Source: Acidobacteriota bacterium
GTDB lineage: Bacteria > Acidobacteriota > Blastocatellia > Chloracidobacteriales > JADJPF01
Direction: 5' to 3'
Assembly (NCBI GenBank): GCA_016213785.1
Contig: JACQZQ010000008.1
Coordinates: forward strand, 124,001-188,000
DNA length: 64,000 nt
In this document: in pieces, positions 45,084 to 54,751 of the stretch
Position numbering within the stretch: position 1 is the first letter of the stretch
Layout: each line of letters opens with the position of its first letter
The notes under the pieces: model-generated
Seen by the model: only the letters and a program-made list of their open reading frames with translations
The model's database searches: none
What the model was told of the DNA's origin: nothing
Translations under genes and position numbers: made by a program

Positions 45084-47393
45084 TTGGAAAATTTAGAGAA
45101 GCAAAACTTAGTTACTCTAAACCCTCTAGCTTTACAAATATTAATTCGTGGTGTTATTCAGGGTATTGGGTTTCGTCCCTTTGTTTATAGATTAGCAACA
45201 AAGTTAAATCTTACAGGATGGGTCATAAACTCTTCTGATGGAGTAGTAATAACTTTAGAAGGAACCCAAAACTTATTAGAAGAATTTTTACTAAGATTAG
45301 AAAAAGAAAAACCCCAAAAATCTTCTATTCATAACCTTGAAGTACTTTTTATTTCCCCAAAAGGCTATAAGCATTTTGAAATACTCGAAAGTAGTAATAC
45401 AGGAAAAAAAACTACTTTAGTAATGCCAGATATTGCAAGCTGTGGAGATTGCTTAAAAGAGCTTTTTGACTTAAATGATCGCCGCTATTTATATCCATTT
45501 ATAAACTGCACAAACTGTGGGCCAAGATATAGCATTATTAAAAGCTTACCTTATGATCGACCTAACACTACAATGAATCATTTTCTAATGTGCAGCGAAT
45601 GCCTTAGAGAATATCAAGACCCAAACGATCGCCGCTTTCATGCCCAGCCAAATGCTTGTTGGAATTGTGGCCCTCAATTAGAACTTTGGGATATAAAAGG
45701 GAAAGTGGTTGCATCTGATAAAGAAGTTTTAGATATTGCTGTTTGCAAGATAAGTAATGGGGCAATTTTTGGGGTAAAAGGCATAGGGGGCTTTCACCTT
45801 ATGGTTGATGCTACTAATGAAGAAGCTATAAGAACATTACGTGAGCGTAAAAACCGTCAAGAAAAACCATTTGCACTTATGTACCCTTCACTTGAGCTAA
45901 TTAAAAAAGATTGTGAAGTTAATTCTTTTGAGCAAAGATTATTACTCTCGCCTGAATCTCCTATTGTACTTCTTAAGCGAAAAGAACTAGTCAAATCAAA
46001 ACTTGCTAACTCTATAGCTCCTAATAATCCATACTTAGGGGTTATGCTTCCTTATAGCCCACTACATCATATTTTATTAAAAAAAGTAGCTTTTGCTTTA
46101 GTTGCAACTAGTGGAAATCTTTCTGATGAGCCTATATGTATAGATGAAGAGGAAGCACTTAAACGACTTGGTAGTATTGTAGATTTTTTACTTGTTCACA
46201 ATCGCCCTATTTATAGGCAAGTTGATGATTCAGTTGCTCAAGTTGTTCTAAATCAAGAAATGTTACTTAGGCGTGGTCGTGGTTATGCTCCACTTCCTAT
46301 AAGTGTAAAAGAAACTCTACCTAATTTAATTGCAGTTGGAGCGCACTTAAAAAATTCTGTTGCTATATCTTTAGAGAAAAATATTTTTATTAGCCAACAT
46401 ATAGGTGATTTAGAAACTACTCAAGCTTTTGATGGGTTTAAGCAAACGATTTTAAGCTTAAAGAATATTTATGAATTTAAGGCTGAAGCAGTTGCTTGTG
46501 ATTTGCACCCAAACTATCTTTCTACAGCTTTTGCTGAAGAAATGAGTTTACCTAAACTTTCTGTCCAACATCATTATGCTCATGTCCTTTCTTGTATGGC
46601 AGATAATGGAATTAGTCACTCTGTTCTTGGTGTTGCTTGGGATGGAACAGGCTATGGAATAGATAGTACTATTTGGGGAGGAGAATTTCTTAATATAACC
46701 GAAAGATCTTTTGAAAGAGTTGCTCATTTACGTACTTTTCCTTTACTTGGTGCAAGTAAAGCTATAAAAGAGCCAGCAAGAGCGGCATTAGGTCTGCTTT
46801 ATAAAATTTTTGGAGATAAGCTTTTTACTATGAAAGAGCTTAATTCAGTAAAGGCATTTACTCAAAAAGAGTTAGAAGTTTACAAAACTATGCTTAAGAA
46901 AGATATTAATACCCCAAGTACCTCTAGTATTGGAAGGCTTTTTGACATAGTTGCTTCAATTATTGGGTTAAGACAAAAAGTTAATTTTGAAGGACAAGCA
47001 GCTATGGAACTTGAGTTTTCCATAGATAAAACTAACATAGCAGATTATTACCCAATTAAAATAATAGAAAGTAGGCCAGCTATCATAGATTGGGAGCCTA
47101 TTATATTAGGCATAATTAATGATGTAGCCTTAGATATTCCTATAACAATAATATCAGCCAAGTTTCATAATAGCCTTATTCACTCCATTATTACTGTTGC
47201 TAAAGGTTTTAGAGAAAAGCCTATAGTCCTTACAGGGGGATGTTTTCAAAATAGATACTTAATAGAAAGGTCTGTTAGTTTTCTAAAAAAAGAAGGGTTT
47301 GAGGTTTATTTTCATCAACAAATCCCCCCAAATGATGGAGGGATTGCCTTAGGGCAAATCATTGCGGCCTCACGTTGTTATCCAAAAGCATAA
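45084..47393 (+). CDS. hypF: HypF carbamoyltransferase
   Basis: 769 residues, full length. It makes the CN ligands of the [NiFe]-hydrogenase active site from carbamoyl phosphate, passing the carbamoyl group to HypE. Domains in order: acylphosphatase-like (about 14-105, GVIQGIGFRPF), zinc-finger-like with CGDC, CTNCGP, CSEC and CWNCGP (about 115-190), YrdC-like (about 200-385) and Kae1-like (HHYAHVLSCM near 492, GVAWDGTGYG near 515, TGGCFQNRY near 719). The start is TTG 45084, because no ATG or GTG fits before the acylphosphatase motif. No other hyp or hydrogenase gene is in the window. Confidence 0.95.
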   Translation: MENLEKQNLVTLNPLALQILIRGVIQGIGFRPFVYRLATKLNLTGWVINSSDGVVITLEGTQNLLEEFLLRLEKEKPQKSSIHNLEVLFISPKGYKHFEILESSNTGKKTTLVMPDIASCGDCLKELFDLNDRRYLYPFINCTNCGPRYSIIKSLPYDRPNTTMNHFLMCSECLREYQDPNDRRFHAQPNACWNCGPQLELWDIKGKVVASDKEVLDIAVCKISNGAIFGVKGIGGFHLMVDATNEEAIRTLRERKNRQEKPFALMYPSLELIKKDCEVNSFEQRLLLSPESPIVLLKRKELVKSKLANSIAPNNPYLGVMLPYSPLHHILLKKVAFALVATSGNLSDEPICIDEEEALKRLGSIVDFLLVHNRPIYRQVDDSVAQVVLNQEMLLRRGRGYAPLPISVKETLPNLIAVGAHLKNSVAISLEKNIFISQHIGDLETTQAFDGFKQTILSLKNIYEFKAEAVACDLHPNYLSTAFAEEMSLPKLSVQHHYAHVLSCMADNGISHSVLGVAWDGTGYGIDSTIWGGEFLNITERSFERVAHLRTFPLLGASKAIKEPARAALGLLYKIFGDKLFTMKELNSVKAFTQKELEVYKTMLKKDINTPSTSSIGRLFDIVASIIGLRQKVNFEGQAAMELEFSIDKTNIADYYPIKIIESRPAIIDWEPIILGIINDVALDIPITIISAKFHNSLIHSIITVAKGFREKPIVLTGGCFQNRYLIERSVSFLKKEGFEVYFHQQIPPNDGGIALGQIIAASRCYPKA

Positions 47394-47482
47394 TAAAATG
47401 TTATAGTTATGCTCTCTTAATTTTTACCTAATTTTATTTTAGCCTTAAAGCTTAGCTTATTAAATTCTTTGGAGTATCAAGG

Positions 47483-50400
47483 ATGAAAAATACTTTAAAT
47501 TTACAATTTACAAGATTTATAGCCATTAGCTTAATGATGAGTATGTTAGGGCTATCTACTCTACCTAGTGAAGTTACAGCACAATCACCATGTTGTAGAA
47601 TAACAACAGAAAAAAGTACTAATAATAGCAATAACGCTATAGAAGATACACCTACAGCTAAAGATACAAAATGGCAAGTAGAAGGTGATCACGGCCCAAG
47701 TACTACAGTAGAATTTGATACTGATGAAGGTACTTGGATGAACCTAGATGTTAGTCGTGATGGTAGCCAAGTGGTTTTTGACCTATTAGGAGATATTTAT
47801 GTAATTCCTATTACAGGAGGACAAGCAAAGCTTTTAAGCGGTGGTTCTGCTTGGGATATGCAGCCACGTTTTAGCCCTGATGGAAAACAGATTGCTTTTA
47901 TAAGTGATCGAGGAGGTGGAGATAATATTTGGCTTATGAATGCTGATGGTAGCAATCGACGTATTTTAACCAAAGAAAGTTTTCGGCTTCTTAGCTCTCC
48001 ATATTGGTCGCCAGATGGTGATTGGATTATTGCACGTAAGCATTTTACAAACACTAGATCTTTAGGTGCTGGTGAAGTTTGGATGTATAACGTTAGGGGT
48101 GGTAGTGGAGTACAAGTTACTCAAAAAACTACAGATACATCAGATGTTAATGAGCCAGCTTTTTCTCCTGATGGGCGTTGGGTTTATTATAGTTACTCTG
48201 GCCCCTTTGATTACAACAAAGATCCTAACGGTGGGATTTTCCAAATCTCTCGCTACGATCGTTTTAATGGACGTACTGAGCCTGTTACAACACAAGGTGG
48301 TGGTGGAATTAGACCTACACCTTCGCCTGATGGACGTTTTTTAGCTTATATTAGACGAGTAAGATTAAAAACTGTGCTTTATGTTAGGGATTTAGAAACA
48401 GGCGTTGAAAAAGCACTTTTTGATGGTTTAGACAAAGATCAACAAGAAACTTGGGCAATACATGGAGTTTTTCCAGCTTTTGCTTGGACTCCTGATTCTA
48501 AAAAAATTGTTATTACTGCAACAGGAAAGCTTTGGTCAATAAATGCTACTTCAACAGAACGTACAGCTATACCATTTACTGCACATGTTAAACAGACTAT
48601 TACCAATGCTTTACGCTTTCCACAAAAACTAGGGGAGTCAAATATTTCTGCAAAAATGATACGTTGGCCTCTTACAAGCCCTGATGGTAAAGACTTAGTT
48701 TTTGTTGCCGCAGGGCATCTTTATAAAATGGAACTCCCAAATGGCACACCTAAACGTGTTACTAATTCTAGCGAGCTAGAATTTTCTCCTAGTTTTTCTG
48801 CTGATGGAAAATGGTTGACTTATGTTACTTGGAATGATGATGAAGGTGGAAATATTTGGAGATTAAAGCTTAATGGTGGAAGTCCAGAAAAACTAACAAA
48901 AACAGCTAATCAATATGCTAATCCAGCATTTTCTCCTGATGGTAGCAAAATAGCTTTTCTACAAGGAAGTGGGGTAGCAAATCGTGGTGATGATTTAGGT
49001 GGAGAAAACTTTTTACAAATTCATTTACTTGATCTTACTAATGGAAAAACAAATTATGTTATTAGCACGGCTAACCGAGGCCCAAACCGTCGTATGCCAA
49101 GACTAAGCTTTGATTCTAAAGGAGAAAGAGTAATTTTCTTTGAGAGCAAAGATGGTCAGACTATGTTAAGTAGCGCTAAGCTAGATGGCACAGATTATCG
49201 CCAACATATAGCAAATAAAAATGCAGAGGAAATAGTTCTTTCTCCAGATGGAAAATGGGTAGCTTTTAAGGAACTACATAATGCCTATGTTGCACCTCTT
49301 CCAGTAGCAGGAGCAAAAGCCTTAACTGTTTCAGCAAATGACACCAATGTTCCAGTTAAAAAGCTAACTAAAATTGCTGGAGAATGGCTTAATTGGTCAA
49401 GCGATAGTAAGACTGTTACCTGGTCATTTGGTACTAATTTTTATCGTCAAACTTTAGAAAAAATTTATTCTGAACCTAAAGAAAATAAAACAGATGTAGG
49501 TAAAGATACAAGTAAAGAAGAGAAAGATAAACTAGGGCAAAACCTAGCTCTTGAAGCAGAAAGTTTTCCTATCAGTCTTGTTTTACCTCGCTATAGTCCA
49601 AAGGGAACGGTTGTTCTTACTAATGCAAGAATTATTACAATGAATGGAGATCAAGTTATTGAGAATGGTAGCATTGTAATTGAAGATAACCGAATTAAAG
49701 CTTTAGGAGGGGCAAAGGAAATTACTCTCCCAAGTGGTGCAAAAGTTGTTGATATGGCTGGTAAGACTATAATGCCAGGAATTATTGATGTTCATGCTCA
49801 TATGCATTACTCAAACTTAGATATTACTCCTAGCAAAGACTGGGCTTACTATACAAATTTAGCTTATGGTGTAACTACTACACATGATCCTTCTGCTAGT
49901 ACGCATGCTGTTTTTTCACAGTCTGAACTGGTAGAAACAGGGCAAATGGTAGGGCCAAGAATTTACTCTACAGGTTTTATTCTTTATGGTGCGGAAAACC
50001 CAGAAAAAGCAGTAGTTGAATCTTTAGATGATGCAAGAAACCATGTTCGTAGGCTAAAAGCTTTTGGCGCATTTTCAGTAAAAAGTTATAACCAACCTCG
50101 TCGTGAGCAGCGTCAATGGATAATCCAAGCTGCTCGTGAAGAAGCTATGATGGTTGTGCCTGAAGGCGGATCAACTTATGCTCATAATATGACAATGATT
50201 TTAGATGGTCATACAGGAATTGAACATGCTATTCCAGTTGCTCCGCTCTATAAAGACGCAATAGAGTTATTTTCGCGTAGCCAAACAGGTTACACTCCAA
50301 CATTAATTGTCGGGTATGGTGGAATTTGGGGAGAAAACTATTTTTACCAGCATTACAATGTTTGGGAAAATACACGCCTCTTAAAATTTACTCCAAGAGA

Positions 50401-50836
50401 AAATATTGATGCTCGTTCTCGTAGAAGAATGCTTGTGCCAGAAGATGATTTTGGGCATTTTGATCTAGCAAAAACAGTTAAAAAAGTACTTGATGCTGGC
50501 GGACATATTCAATTAGGCGCACACGGTCAATTACAAGGGCTTGGAGCACATTGGGAAATGTGGATGTTTTCTCAAGGTGGAATGACTCCACTCCAAACAA
50601 TTCGTGCTGCTACTTTAGATGGAGCCAAATATTTAGGGCTTGATGGGGAAATTGGCTCACTTACTGTAGGTAAATTAGCTGATTTAGTTGTATTAGATAA
50701 AAACCCACTAACCGATATTCGTAATACCGATTCAGTTAGTTATGTAATGAAAAACGGAGAACTTTTTGAAGCAGACAATATGGATAAAGTCTGGCCTATA
50801 AAGGAACCCCGCAAACCTTTTAGATGGCAACGCTAA
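47483..50836 (+). CDS. exported TolB-propeller / amidohydrolase fusion
   Basis: 1117 residues. Signal peptide (about 1-34, cleavage near VTA-QS). A long WD40/PD40 (TolB-like) propeller region (about 65-680) has repeats such as FSPDGKQIAFISDR. An amidohydrolase domain follows (about 695-1110) with the metal site DVHAHMH near residue 769, a later EHAIP His and a GAHGQ His. Such fusions are common in Acidobacteriota and Bacteroidota and are thought to hydrolyse cyclic amides or peptides outside the cytoplasm. The substrate is not predictable. An SD (GGAG) precedes the ATG; the gene ends at the hairpin at 50890-50968. Confidence 0.88.
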   Translation: MKNTLNLQFTRFIAISLMMSMLGLSTLPSEVTAQSPCCRITTEKSTNNSNNAIEDTPTAKDTKWQVEGDHGPSTTVEFDTDEGTWMNLDVSRDGSQVVFDLLGDIYVIPITGGQAKLLSGGSAWDMQPRFSPDGKQIAFISDRGGGDNIWLMNADGSNRRILTKESFRLLSSPYWSPDGDWIIARKHFTNTRSLGAGEVWMYNVRGGSGVQVTQKTTDTSDVNEPAFSPDGRWVYYSYSGPFDYNKDPNGGIFQISRYDRFNGRTEPVTTQGGGGIRPTPSPDGRFLAYIRRVRLKTVLYVRDLETGVEKALFDGLDKDQQETWAIHGVFPAFAWTPDSKKIVITATGKLWSINATSTERTAIPFTAHVKQTITNALRFPQKLGESNISAKMIRWPLTSPDGKDLVFVAAGHLYKMELPNGTPKRVTNSSELEFSPSFSADGKWLTYVTWNDDEGGNIWRLKLNGGSPEKLTKTANQYANPAFSPDGSKIAFLQGSGVANRGDDLGGENFLQIHLLDLTNGKTNYVISTANRGPNRRMPRLSFDSKGERVIFFESKDGQTMLSSAKLDGTDYRQHIANKNAEEIVLSPDGKWVAFKELHNAYVAPLPVAGAKALTVSANDTNVPVKKLTKIAGEWLNWSSDSKTVTWSFGTNFYRQTLEKIYSEPKENKTDVGKDTSKEEKDKLGQNLALEAESFPISLVLPRYSPKGTVVLTNARIITMNGDQVIENGSIVIEDNRIKALGGAKEITLPSGAKVVDMAGKTIMPGIIDVHAHMHYSNLDITPSKDWAYYTNLAYGVTTTHDPSASTHAVFSQSELVETGQMVGPRIYSTGFILYGAENPEKAVVESLDDARNHVRRLKAFGAFSVKSYNQPRREQRQWIIQAAREEAMMVVPEGGSTYAHNMTMILDGHTGIEHAIPVAPLYKDAIELFSRSQTGYTPTLIVGYGGIWGENYFYQHYNVWENTRLLKFTPRENIDARSRRRMLVPEDDFGHFDLAKTVKKVLDAGGHIQLGAHGQLQGLGAHWEMWMFSQGGMTPLQTIRAATLDGAKYLGLDGEIGSLTVGKLADLVVLDKNPLTDIRNTDSVSYVMKNGELFEADNMDKVWPIKEPRKPFRWQR

Positions 50837-50889
50837 GCCTATAGGTTTAAGTAGTTGTTAAGAGCAAGATCTAAAATTGGAATTAAAAA

Positions 50890-50968
50890 ATAACTTGGGT
50901 AGAGAGTAGAGAGAGTAGAGAGAGTAGATCAGTAAGATAATAACATAATAGCTCTTTACCCAAGTTAT
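50890..50968. terminator. long-loop hairpin between convergent genes
   Basis: ATAACTTGGGTA (50890-50901) pairs with TACCCAAGTTAT (50957-50968), extended by imperfect GAGAG/CTCTT pairing. The loop holds a GAGAGTA-type repeat. It lies 54 bases past the amidohydrolase stop and just before the stop of the converging gene. Confidence 0.6.
50900..50928. repeat. TAGAGAGAG tandem repeat
   Basis: One 7-base and two 9-base units (TAGAGAG, TAGAGAGAG twice, partial fourth) within the terminator loop. Confidence 0.7.
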
Positions 50969-50973
50969 ATTAT

Positions 50974-51513
50974 TTAGGCAACAGCTTTACCGCTGCGCTT
51001 TTTAGGTTGCTCTTGGTTTTCTTCACTTATTTCTGATATAGGAAGATCGGTTGCTTTTAATGGTTTAGTAGTTTCTTTAGCTGTTTCTTGGCGGTTTTTA
51101 GGTACTAATTGGTAGCGCAGCATTAACTCTTGTTTAGTTAAAAAAATATATTTAGGTTTTCTACCATTTTCCGCCGCCTGTAAAATTTGTTCATAATTCA
51201 TTACTTCAGCCCGATCATCTTGATCAATCCAAACATAGGTATCACTCATATTTCTTAAGACCTCCAATATATATTGAATAGTTAATAAAGAACCTTGTGG
51301 TAATTGGTGATGAGACTCAATATAATCAGCTACTGCTGCTTCTTGTGCCTCATGATTTATTGAATAAAACTTTTGAAAATCTTTACATTTATCTCTAAGT
51401 GAACAACATAAACTACATACAATCGTATTTTTTATATGGTTAAAAACAGGACAATAGATTTTTAAGCTTTGTTTTGGTGTTTCTATGGTTTTAGATGTTG
51501 GTCGATTCTTCAT
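50974..51513 (-). CDS. hypothetical Cys-rich protein
   Basis: 179 residues from ATG 51513; the frame is open to a GTG at 51603 without any Met between, and the N-terminus is therefore uncertain. Near residues 18-42 it has C...CSLCC...C (five cysteines), probably a metal site. About 50-90 is helical, about 90-150 is an alpha/beta region (QDDRAEVMNYEQILQAAENGRKPKYIFLT), and the tail is basic (KKRSGKA), compatible with nucleic-acid contact. Family not recognised. A promoter with near-consensus elements lies upstream. Confidence 0.6.
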   Translation of the reverse strand: MKNRPTSKTIETPKQSLKIYCPVFNHIKNTIVCSLCCSLRDKCKDFQKFYSINHEAQEAAVADYIESHHQLPQGSLLTIQYILEVLRNMSDTYVWIDQDDRAEVMNYEQILQAAENGRKPKYIFLTKQELMLRYQLVPKNRQETAKETTKPLKATDLPISEISEENQEQPKKRSGKAVA

Positions 51514-51651
51514 AATTTGTTGTAGAATTGCCTCATAAAGTGATAAATTGTATTTCAAATAAAACAAATTTCTTTGTATTAAGAGAAAATCAAAAATAAA
51601 CACACCAAATAGTTTTGTTAAAAGTTAGTACGTGCGAAACATAATCGATTT

Positions 51652-51680
51652 ATAATAGAAATAAATCTAAATAATGTCAA
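51652..51680 (-). promoter_or_regulatory. sigma-70-type promoter of the Cys-rich gene
   Basis: On the minus strand, TTGACA (51675-51680), 17-base spacer, TATTAT (51652-51657). Transcription would start near 51645, leaving a leader of about 40 or 130 bases depending on the start codon. Confidence 0.65.
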
Positions 51681-51789
51681 GACAAATATTAATATTTTAT
51701 TTGACTCAGAGAAAGGTTTTGACGGATTATTTAGAGATTCTCTAGCAAATAAATAAATTCAAAATAAAAAATATATTAAGGGCATATAG

Positions 51790-52569
51790 ATGAGACCTAT
51801 AGATGTGGTAAGAATTATTTTAGTGGGAATACTAGGTGCAATAGTTTTTACATTTCCAATTATGATTGGTTGGGTTGTGTCTATGGAGCATCGACGCAAA
51901 ATATTTTATCTCCCTTGGTTAATTTTTGCTCGTGGGACTTGTGCTATTTGCCAAGTAGATATGCATGTTCGTGGACAAGAATATATAAAGCCAGAAAACT
52001 ACCTAGGCCGACTCTATATTTCTAACCATCAAAGTGCAATAGATATTCCTCTTTTAGTCGCTATTTTTCCGCTACCCTTTTTAACAAAAAAAGAAAATCT
52101 TTACTTACCATTTATTGGTTTAGCAGGCTTACTTGCTGGAAGCATTGCTTTTAATCGAGATAGTAGTTCAGAAAGACGACAAGTTTTAGAAAAAATTGTT
52201 GATAGAGCAAAAAGACATACTGCACTTTATGTTTTTCCAGAAGGAACTCGTAGCAAAACCGGGGAAATAAAAGAAAAAATCTCTTTTGCCTTACTTCGTA
52301 TGGCTTGGAGATATGGTTTAGAAGTTGTTCCAATCGCTTTACATGGCTCTTATTTGGTTGTAGGACATAAAGCACAAGCCGCTAATGGTCGTTATCCTGT
52401 TTTTATTGAAATAGGAGAACCAATTCTAGCTAGTAAGTTTGATAGCGACAAGGCTTTTGCCCAACATTGTTGGAAACAAGTCTTAAAGCAACACGAAACT
52501 GTGCTAGGAGAATTTACTAGCGAACTTGGAGCTGTTGCTCCTAAGAAAGTAATTGGTGCTGAGTCCTAG
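51790..52569 (+). CDS. plsC: 1-acyl-sn-glycerol-3-phosphate acyltransferase
   Basis: 259 residues. It acylates lysophosphatidic acid to phosphatidic acid at the inner membrane. An N-terminal membrane segment (about 8-30) is followed by the PlsC blocks: NHQSAID near residue 79 (catalytic NHx4D) and FPEGTRS near 148 (glycerol-phosphate site). It overlaps the converging phosphoesterase gene by 29 bases at the 3' ends. SD AAGG precedes the ATG. Confidence 0.92.
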   Translation: MRPIDVVRIILVGILGAIVFTFPIMIGWVVSMEHRRKIFYLPWLIFARGTCAICQVDMHVRGQEYIKPENYLGRLYISNHQSAIDIPLLVAIFPLPFLTKKENLYLPFIGLAGLLAGSIAFNRDSSSERRQVLEKIVDRAKRHTALYVFPEGTRSKTGEIKEKISFALLRMAWRYGLEVVPIALHGSYLVVGHKAQAANGRYPVFIEIGEPILASKFDSDKAFAQHCWKQVLKQHETVLGEFTSELGAVAPKKVIGAES

Positions 52570-53278
52570 AATCAATAATAGATTGATAAAAAAGATTTCC
52601 ACCTGGTAATTCTACGGCACATAACCTACCCTCATGACCTGCACCACAATCAATAGCAATAATATTATTACGACTCCAAGCTGTCATTTCTTCTATTGGC
52701 ATTAAAGCTTCACCAAACATTAGCCTTATTTTATTTGTTGGTGTATGACCAACAACAACAGTCTTGCCTTGATACCTACGAAAAAAATCTTTACTCCTAT
52801 GCCAGAGTGCAATTAATGGAGAATCTGCACGCCATTGACCAAAACTATCTTGCTTAAAACCTGCATGAACAAAAATTGCGTGTTCATTTTCATAGGAAAT
52901 GGGGCGATTTTTTAAGTATTCATAAGCTTTTAAAGGAAACTCTTTATTAAAAATTTCCCATTTAGTAGTTTTGTTTTTGCAATAACTAGCAAAGGTTGCA
53001 TCACCACCATTAGATAACCAATGAGAAAAATCTTCTTTATTATTATAGCTATCTAAAAGCATTTCTTCATGATTACCTTTTAGGACTCTAACTTTATTAG
53101 AGTTTTCCTCATAAAGTTTTATAACAAAATCTATGACTTCTCTTGATTGTGGCCCGCGATCTACTAAATCGCCTAAAAACACTAACTCATCCTCTTGCCA
53201 ATTTATAGGAAGAGAATCTAAGAGTTTTTTTAATGCAATAAATTGCCCATGTACATCACCAATAGCAAAAGTTTTCAT
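52541..53278 (-). CDS. PP1-like metallophosphoesterase (Ser/Thr phosphatase or ApaH type)
   Basis: 245 residues. Metal-binding motifs GDVHG (7-11), GDLVDRGP (36-43), GNHE (68-71) and GHTPT (about 175-179) mark the PP1/ApaH/PrpA group of the calcineurin-like family. Bacterial members dephosphorylate phospho-Ser/Thr proteins or split diadenosine tetraphosphate; the two cannot be told apart by motif alone. If a protein phosphatase, it could counter the kinases in the window; that is speculation. Its 3' end overlaps plsC by 29 bases on the other strand, so the two mRNAs have complementary tails. Confidence 0.85.
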   Translation of the reverse strand: MKTFAIGDVHGQFIALKKLLDSLPINWQEDELVFLGDLVDRGPQSREVIDFVIKLYEENSNKVRVLKGNHEEMLLDSYNNKEDFSHWLSNGGDATFASYCKNKTTKWEIFNKEFPLKAYEYLKNRPISYENEHAIFVHAGFKQDSFGQWRADSPLIALWHRSKDFFRRYQGKTVVVGHTPTNKIRLMFGEALMPIEEMTAWSRNNIIAIDCGAGHEGRLCAVELPGGNLFYQSIIDSRTQHQLLS

Positions 53279-53398
53279 TATAAGGAAATCACCTAGTTAA
53301 ACTATAAAGTTTTATATTTGTTAAAACTAATAACTGTTTTTAATTATTAACTGTGTTAAGATTTTTTGCAAAATCCTTGAGTAAGTTAAACTAGTTTT

Positions 53399-53575
53399 AT
53401 GAGCATTATATTAGGCATAGTTGCTAGCTTTATTGTAGCAGGTCTTTTAATTGTTTCACTAAGAACCCTATTTGAAAAAAATAAAGTTCCTGGTGTAGTA
53501 GAGCAACGCCTAGATCTAGCACTTGAAGTTGAGTTAATGGTAGATGCAATTGAGCGTTTTGCTAATAATGAGTAG
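53399..53575 (+). CDS. small single-pass membrane protein
   Basis: 58 residues. A hydrophobic helix (about 3-20, ILGIVASFIVAGLLIV) is followed by a charged amphipathic helix (about 32-55, RLDLALEVELMVDAIERF). This looks like a small membrane anchor or regulator. The SD is weak and codon use is like its neighbours. Family not recognised. It lies upstream of the 2Fe-2S gene on the same strand, 151 bases away. Confidence 0.55.
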   Translation: MSIILGIVASFIVAGLLIVSLRTLFEKNKVPGVVEQRLDLALEVELMVDAIERFANNE

Positions 53576-53726
53576 ACCTTTTCCCTTAAGTTTAATAGGT
53601 TTAGACCCCACTTTCAAAAAAGCTTCAGGTAAAATGGGGCTAGTAAATATTGAGTAGAATAGTTAAAGCTGATAGACTGCTACGTTTTATTCTTCCCAAG
53701 ATTTTCCTTAAGAGGTTTTGAGTTTT

Positions 53727-54740
53727 ATGACTACTACTGAGGCAACGTTGTTTGAAGCCTTTCTAAATCAGCATGATAGTGATGCTTGGACTGATACAGT
53801 TAATAGATTAATTCCTAAAATCCATTTAGTTGATAAAAATGCTACTAAAATATGGTTTACTTTTTTTCCTCTAGATCTAGCTAAAGCTCTACAATCAGCA
53901 GAAAACCCTGCTGAATTAATTCGTAAGCTTCAATTAAAGGGTAATTTTTACTTAAAAGATCAAATAGATTCATCTCATATATTTCTTTATGGTCATCGCT
54001 TTTGGCCTGAAGTTAAAAGCGCTATTGTTGAACAAGCTTTATCTAATAAAGCTCCTGCTAGCTTAGAACTAGCAACTCAAATATCTGATATTGCTAGCAT
54101 TGTAGCAAAAAAACTTTCTGTTGATATATCTTTAGTAATAGGAATTACTTCAGTTGCTTTTATGACTCTGCAACAAGTAGGAATTACTGCTTTTAAGATG
54201 TCTCCAGGAAAAGTTTTAATAGATGCAAAAGTAGCAAAAAAATCTCCTGAAACTATTCTAGAAAACCGTGCAAAAGATAATAGCCAAGGCTTGATAATGC
54301 AATTTTTACGCACTATTGATAAGGTTTGGACAGTAACCTTTAATGAAAATGACCCTCAATGCACTTTTAAGCTTATAGATGGTCAAGATATTGCTATGGC
54401 TGGGGCTAGTGATAAACGAGATTATAAAGCACGTGATCCTCGTTGTGTTGAAGGGCCTGTTCCAGTTGAATGTCGTTCGGCTGCTTGTGGTACTTGTTGG
54501 GTAGGTGTTTTAGGTGGAGCAGAAAAACTTGTTCCTGTTAGTTCACGCGAAAAGAAACGTATTAGAGAATTTGGCTATATTCATACAGATGAAACTCATC
54601 CAGTAATTCGCCTAGCCTGTGTTAGCTCCTCTAGTGGTGCTCTGTCTATAGTAGTTCCTCCTTGGAATGGTGTATTTGGTCGTCATTTACGCAAACTTAA
54701 GGAAGCAGAAAAAGATTCTCAAAGAGAACCTAGTTATTAA
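53727..54740 (+). CDS. 2Fe-2S ferredoxin-domain protein
   Basis: 337 residues from ATG 53727; the TTG at 53718 is too close to the SD AAGAGG. The C-terminal part (about 205-337) is a ferredoxin-like fold with cluster ligands C249, C254, C257 and a distant C298 (CxxxxCGxC...C), the plant-type pattern. About 1-200 is a helical region I cannot name. It should carry one electron at a time, but no redox partner is encoded next to it. Confidence 0.75.
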   Translation: MTTTEATLFEAFLNQHDSDAWTDTVNRLIPKIHLVDKNATKIWFTFFPLDLAKALQSAENPAELIRKLQLKGNFYLKDQIDSSHIFLYGHRFWPEVKSAIVEQALSNKAPASLELATQISDIASIVAKKLSVDISLVIGITSVAFMTLQQVGITAFKMSPGKVLIDAKVAKKSPETILENRAKDNSQGLIMQFLRTIDKVWTVTFNENDPQCTFKLIDGQDIAMAGASDKRDYKARDPRCVEGPVPVECRSAACGTCWVGVLGGAEKLVPVSSREKKRIREFGYIHTDETHPVIRLACVSSSSGALSIVVPPWNGVFGRHLRKLKEAEKDSQREPSY

Positions 54741-54751
54741 GTACTATCAAC

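Noticed and set aside
51513-51603. 30-residue N-terminal extension of the Cys-rich protein
   Set aside because: It has no Met and a spacer-like composition, so ATG 51513 is preferred, though GTG 51603 is not excluded.
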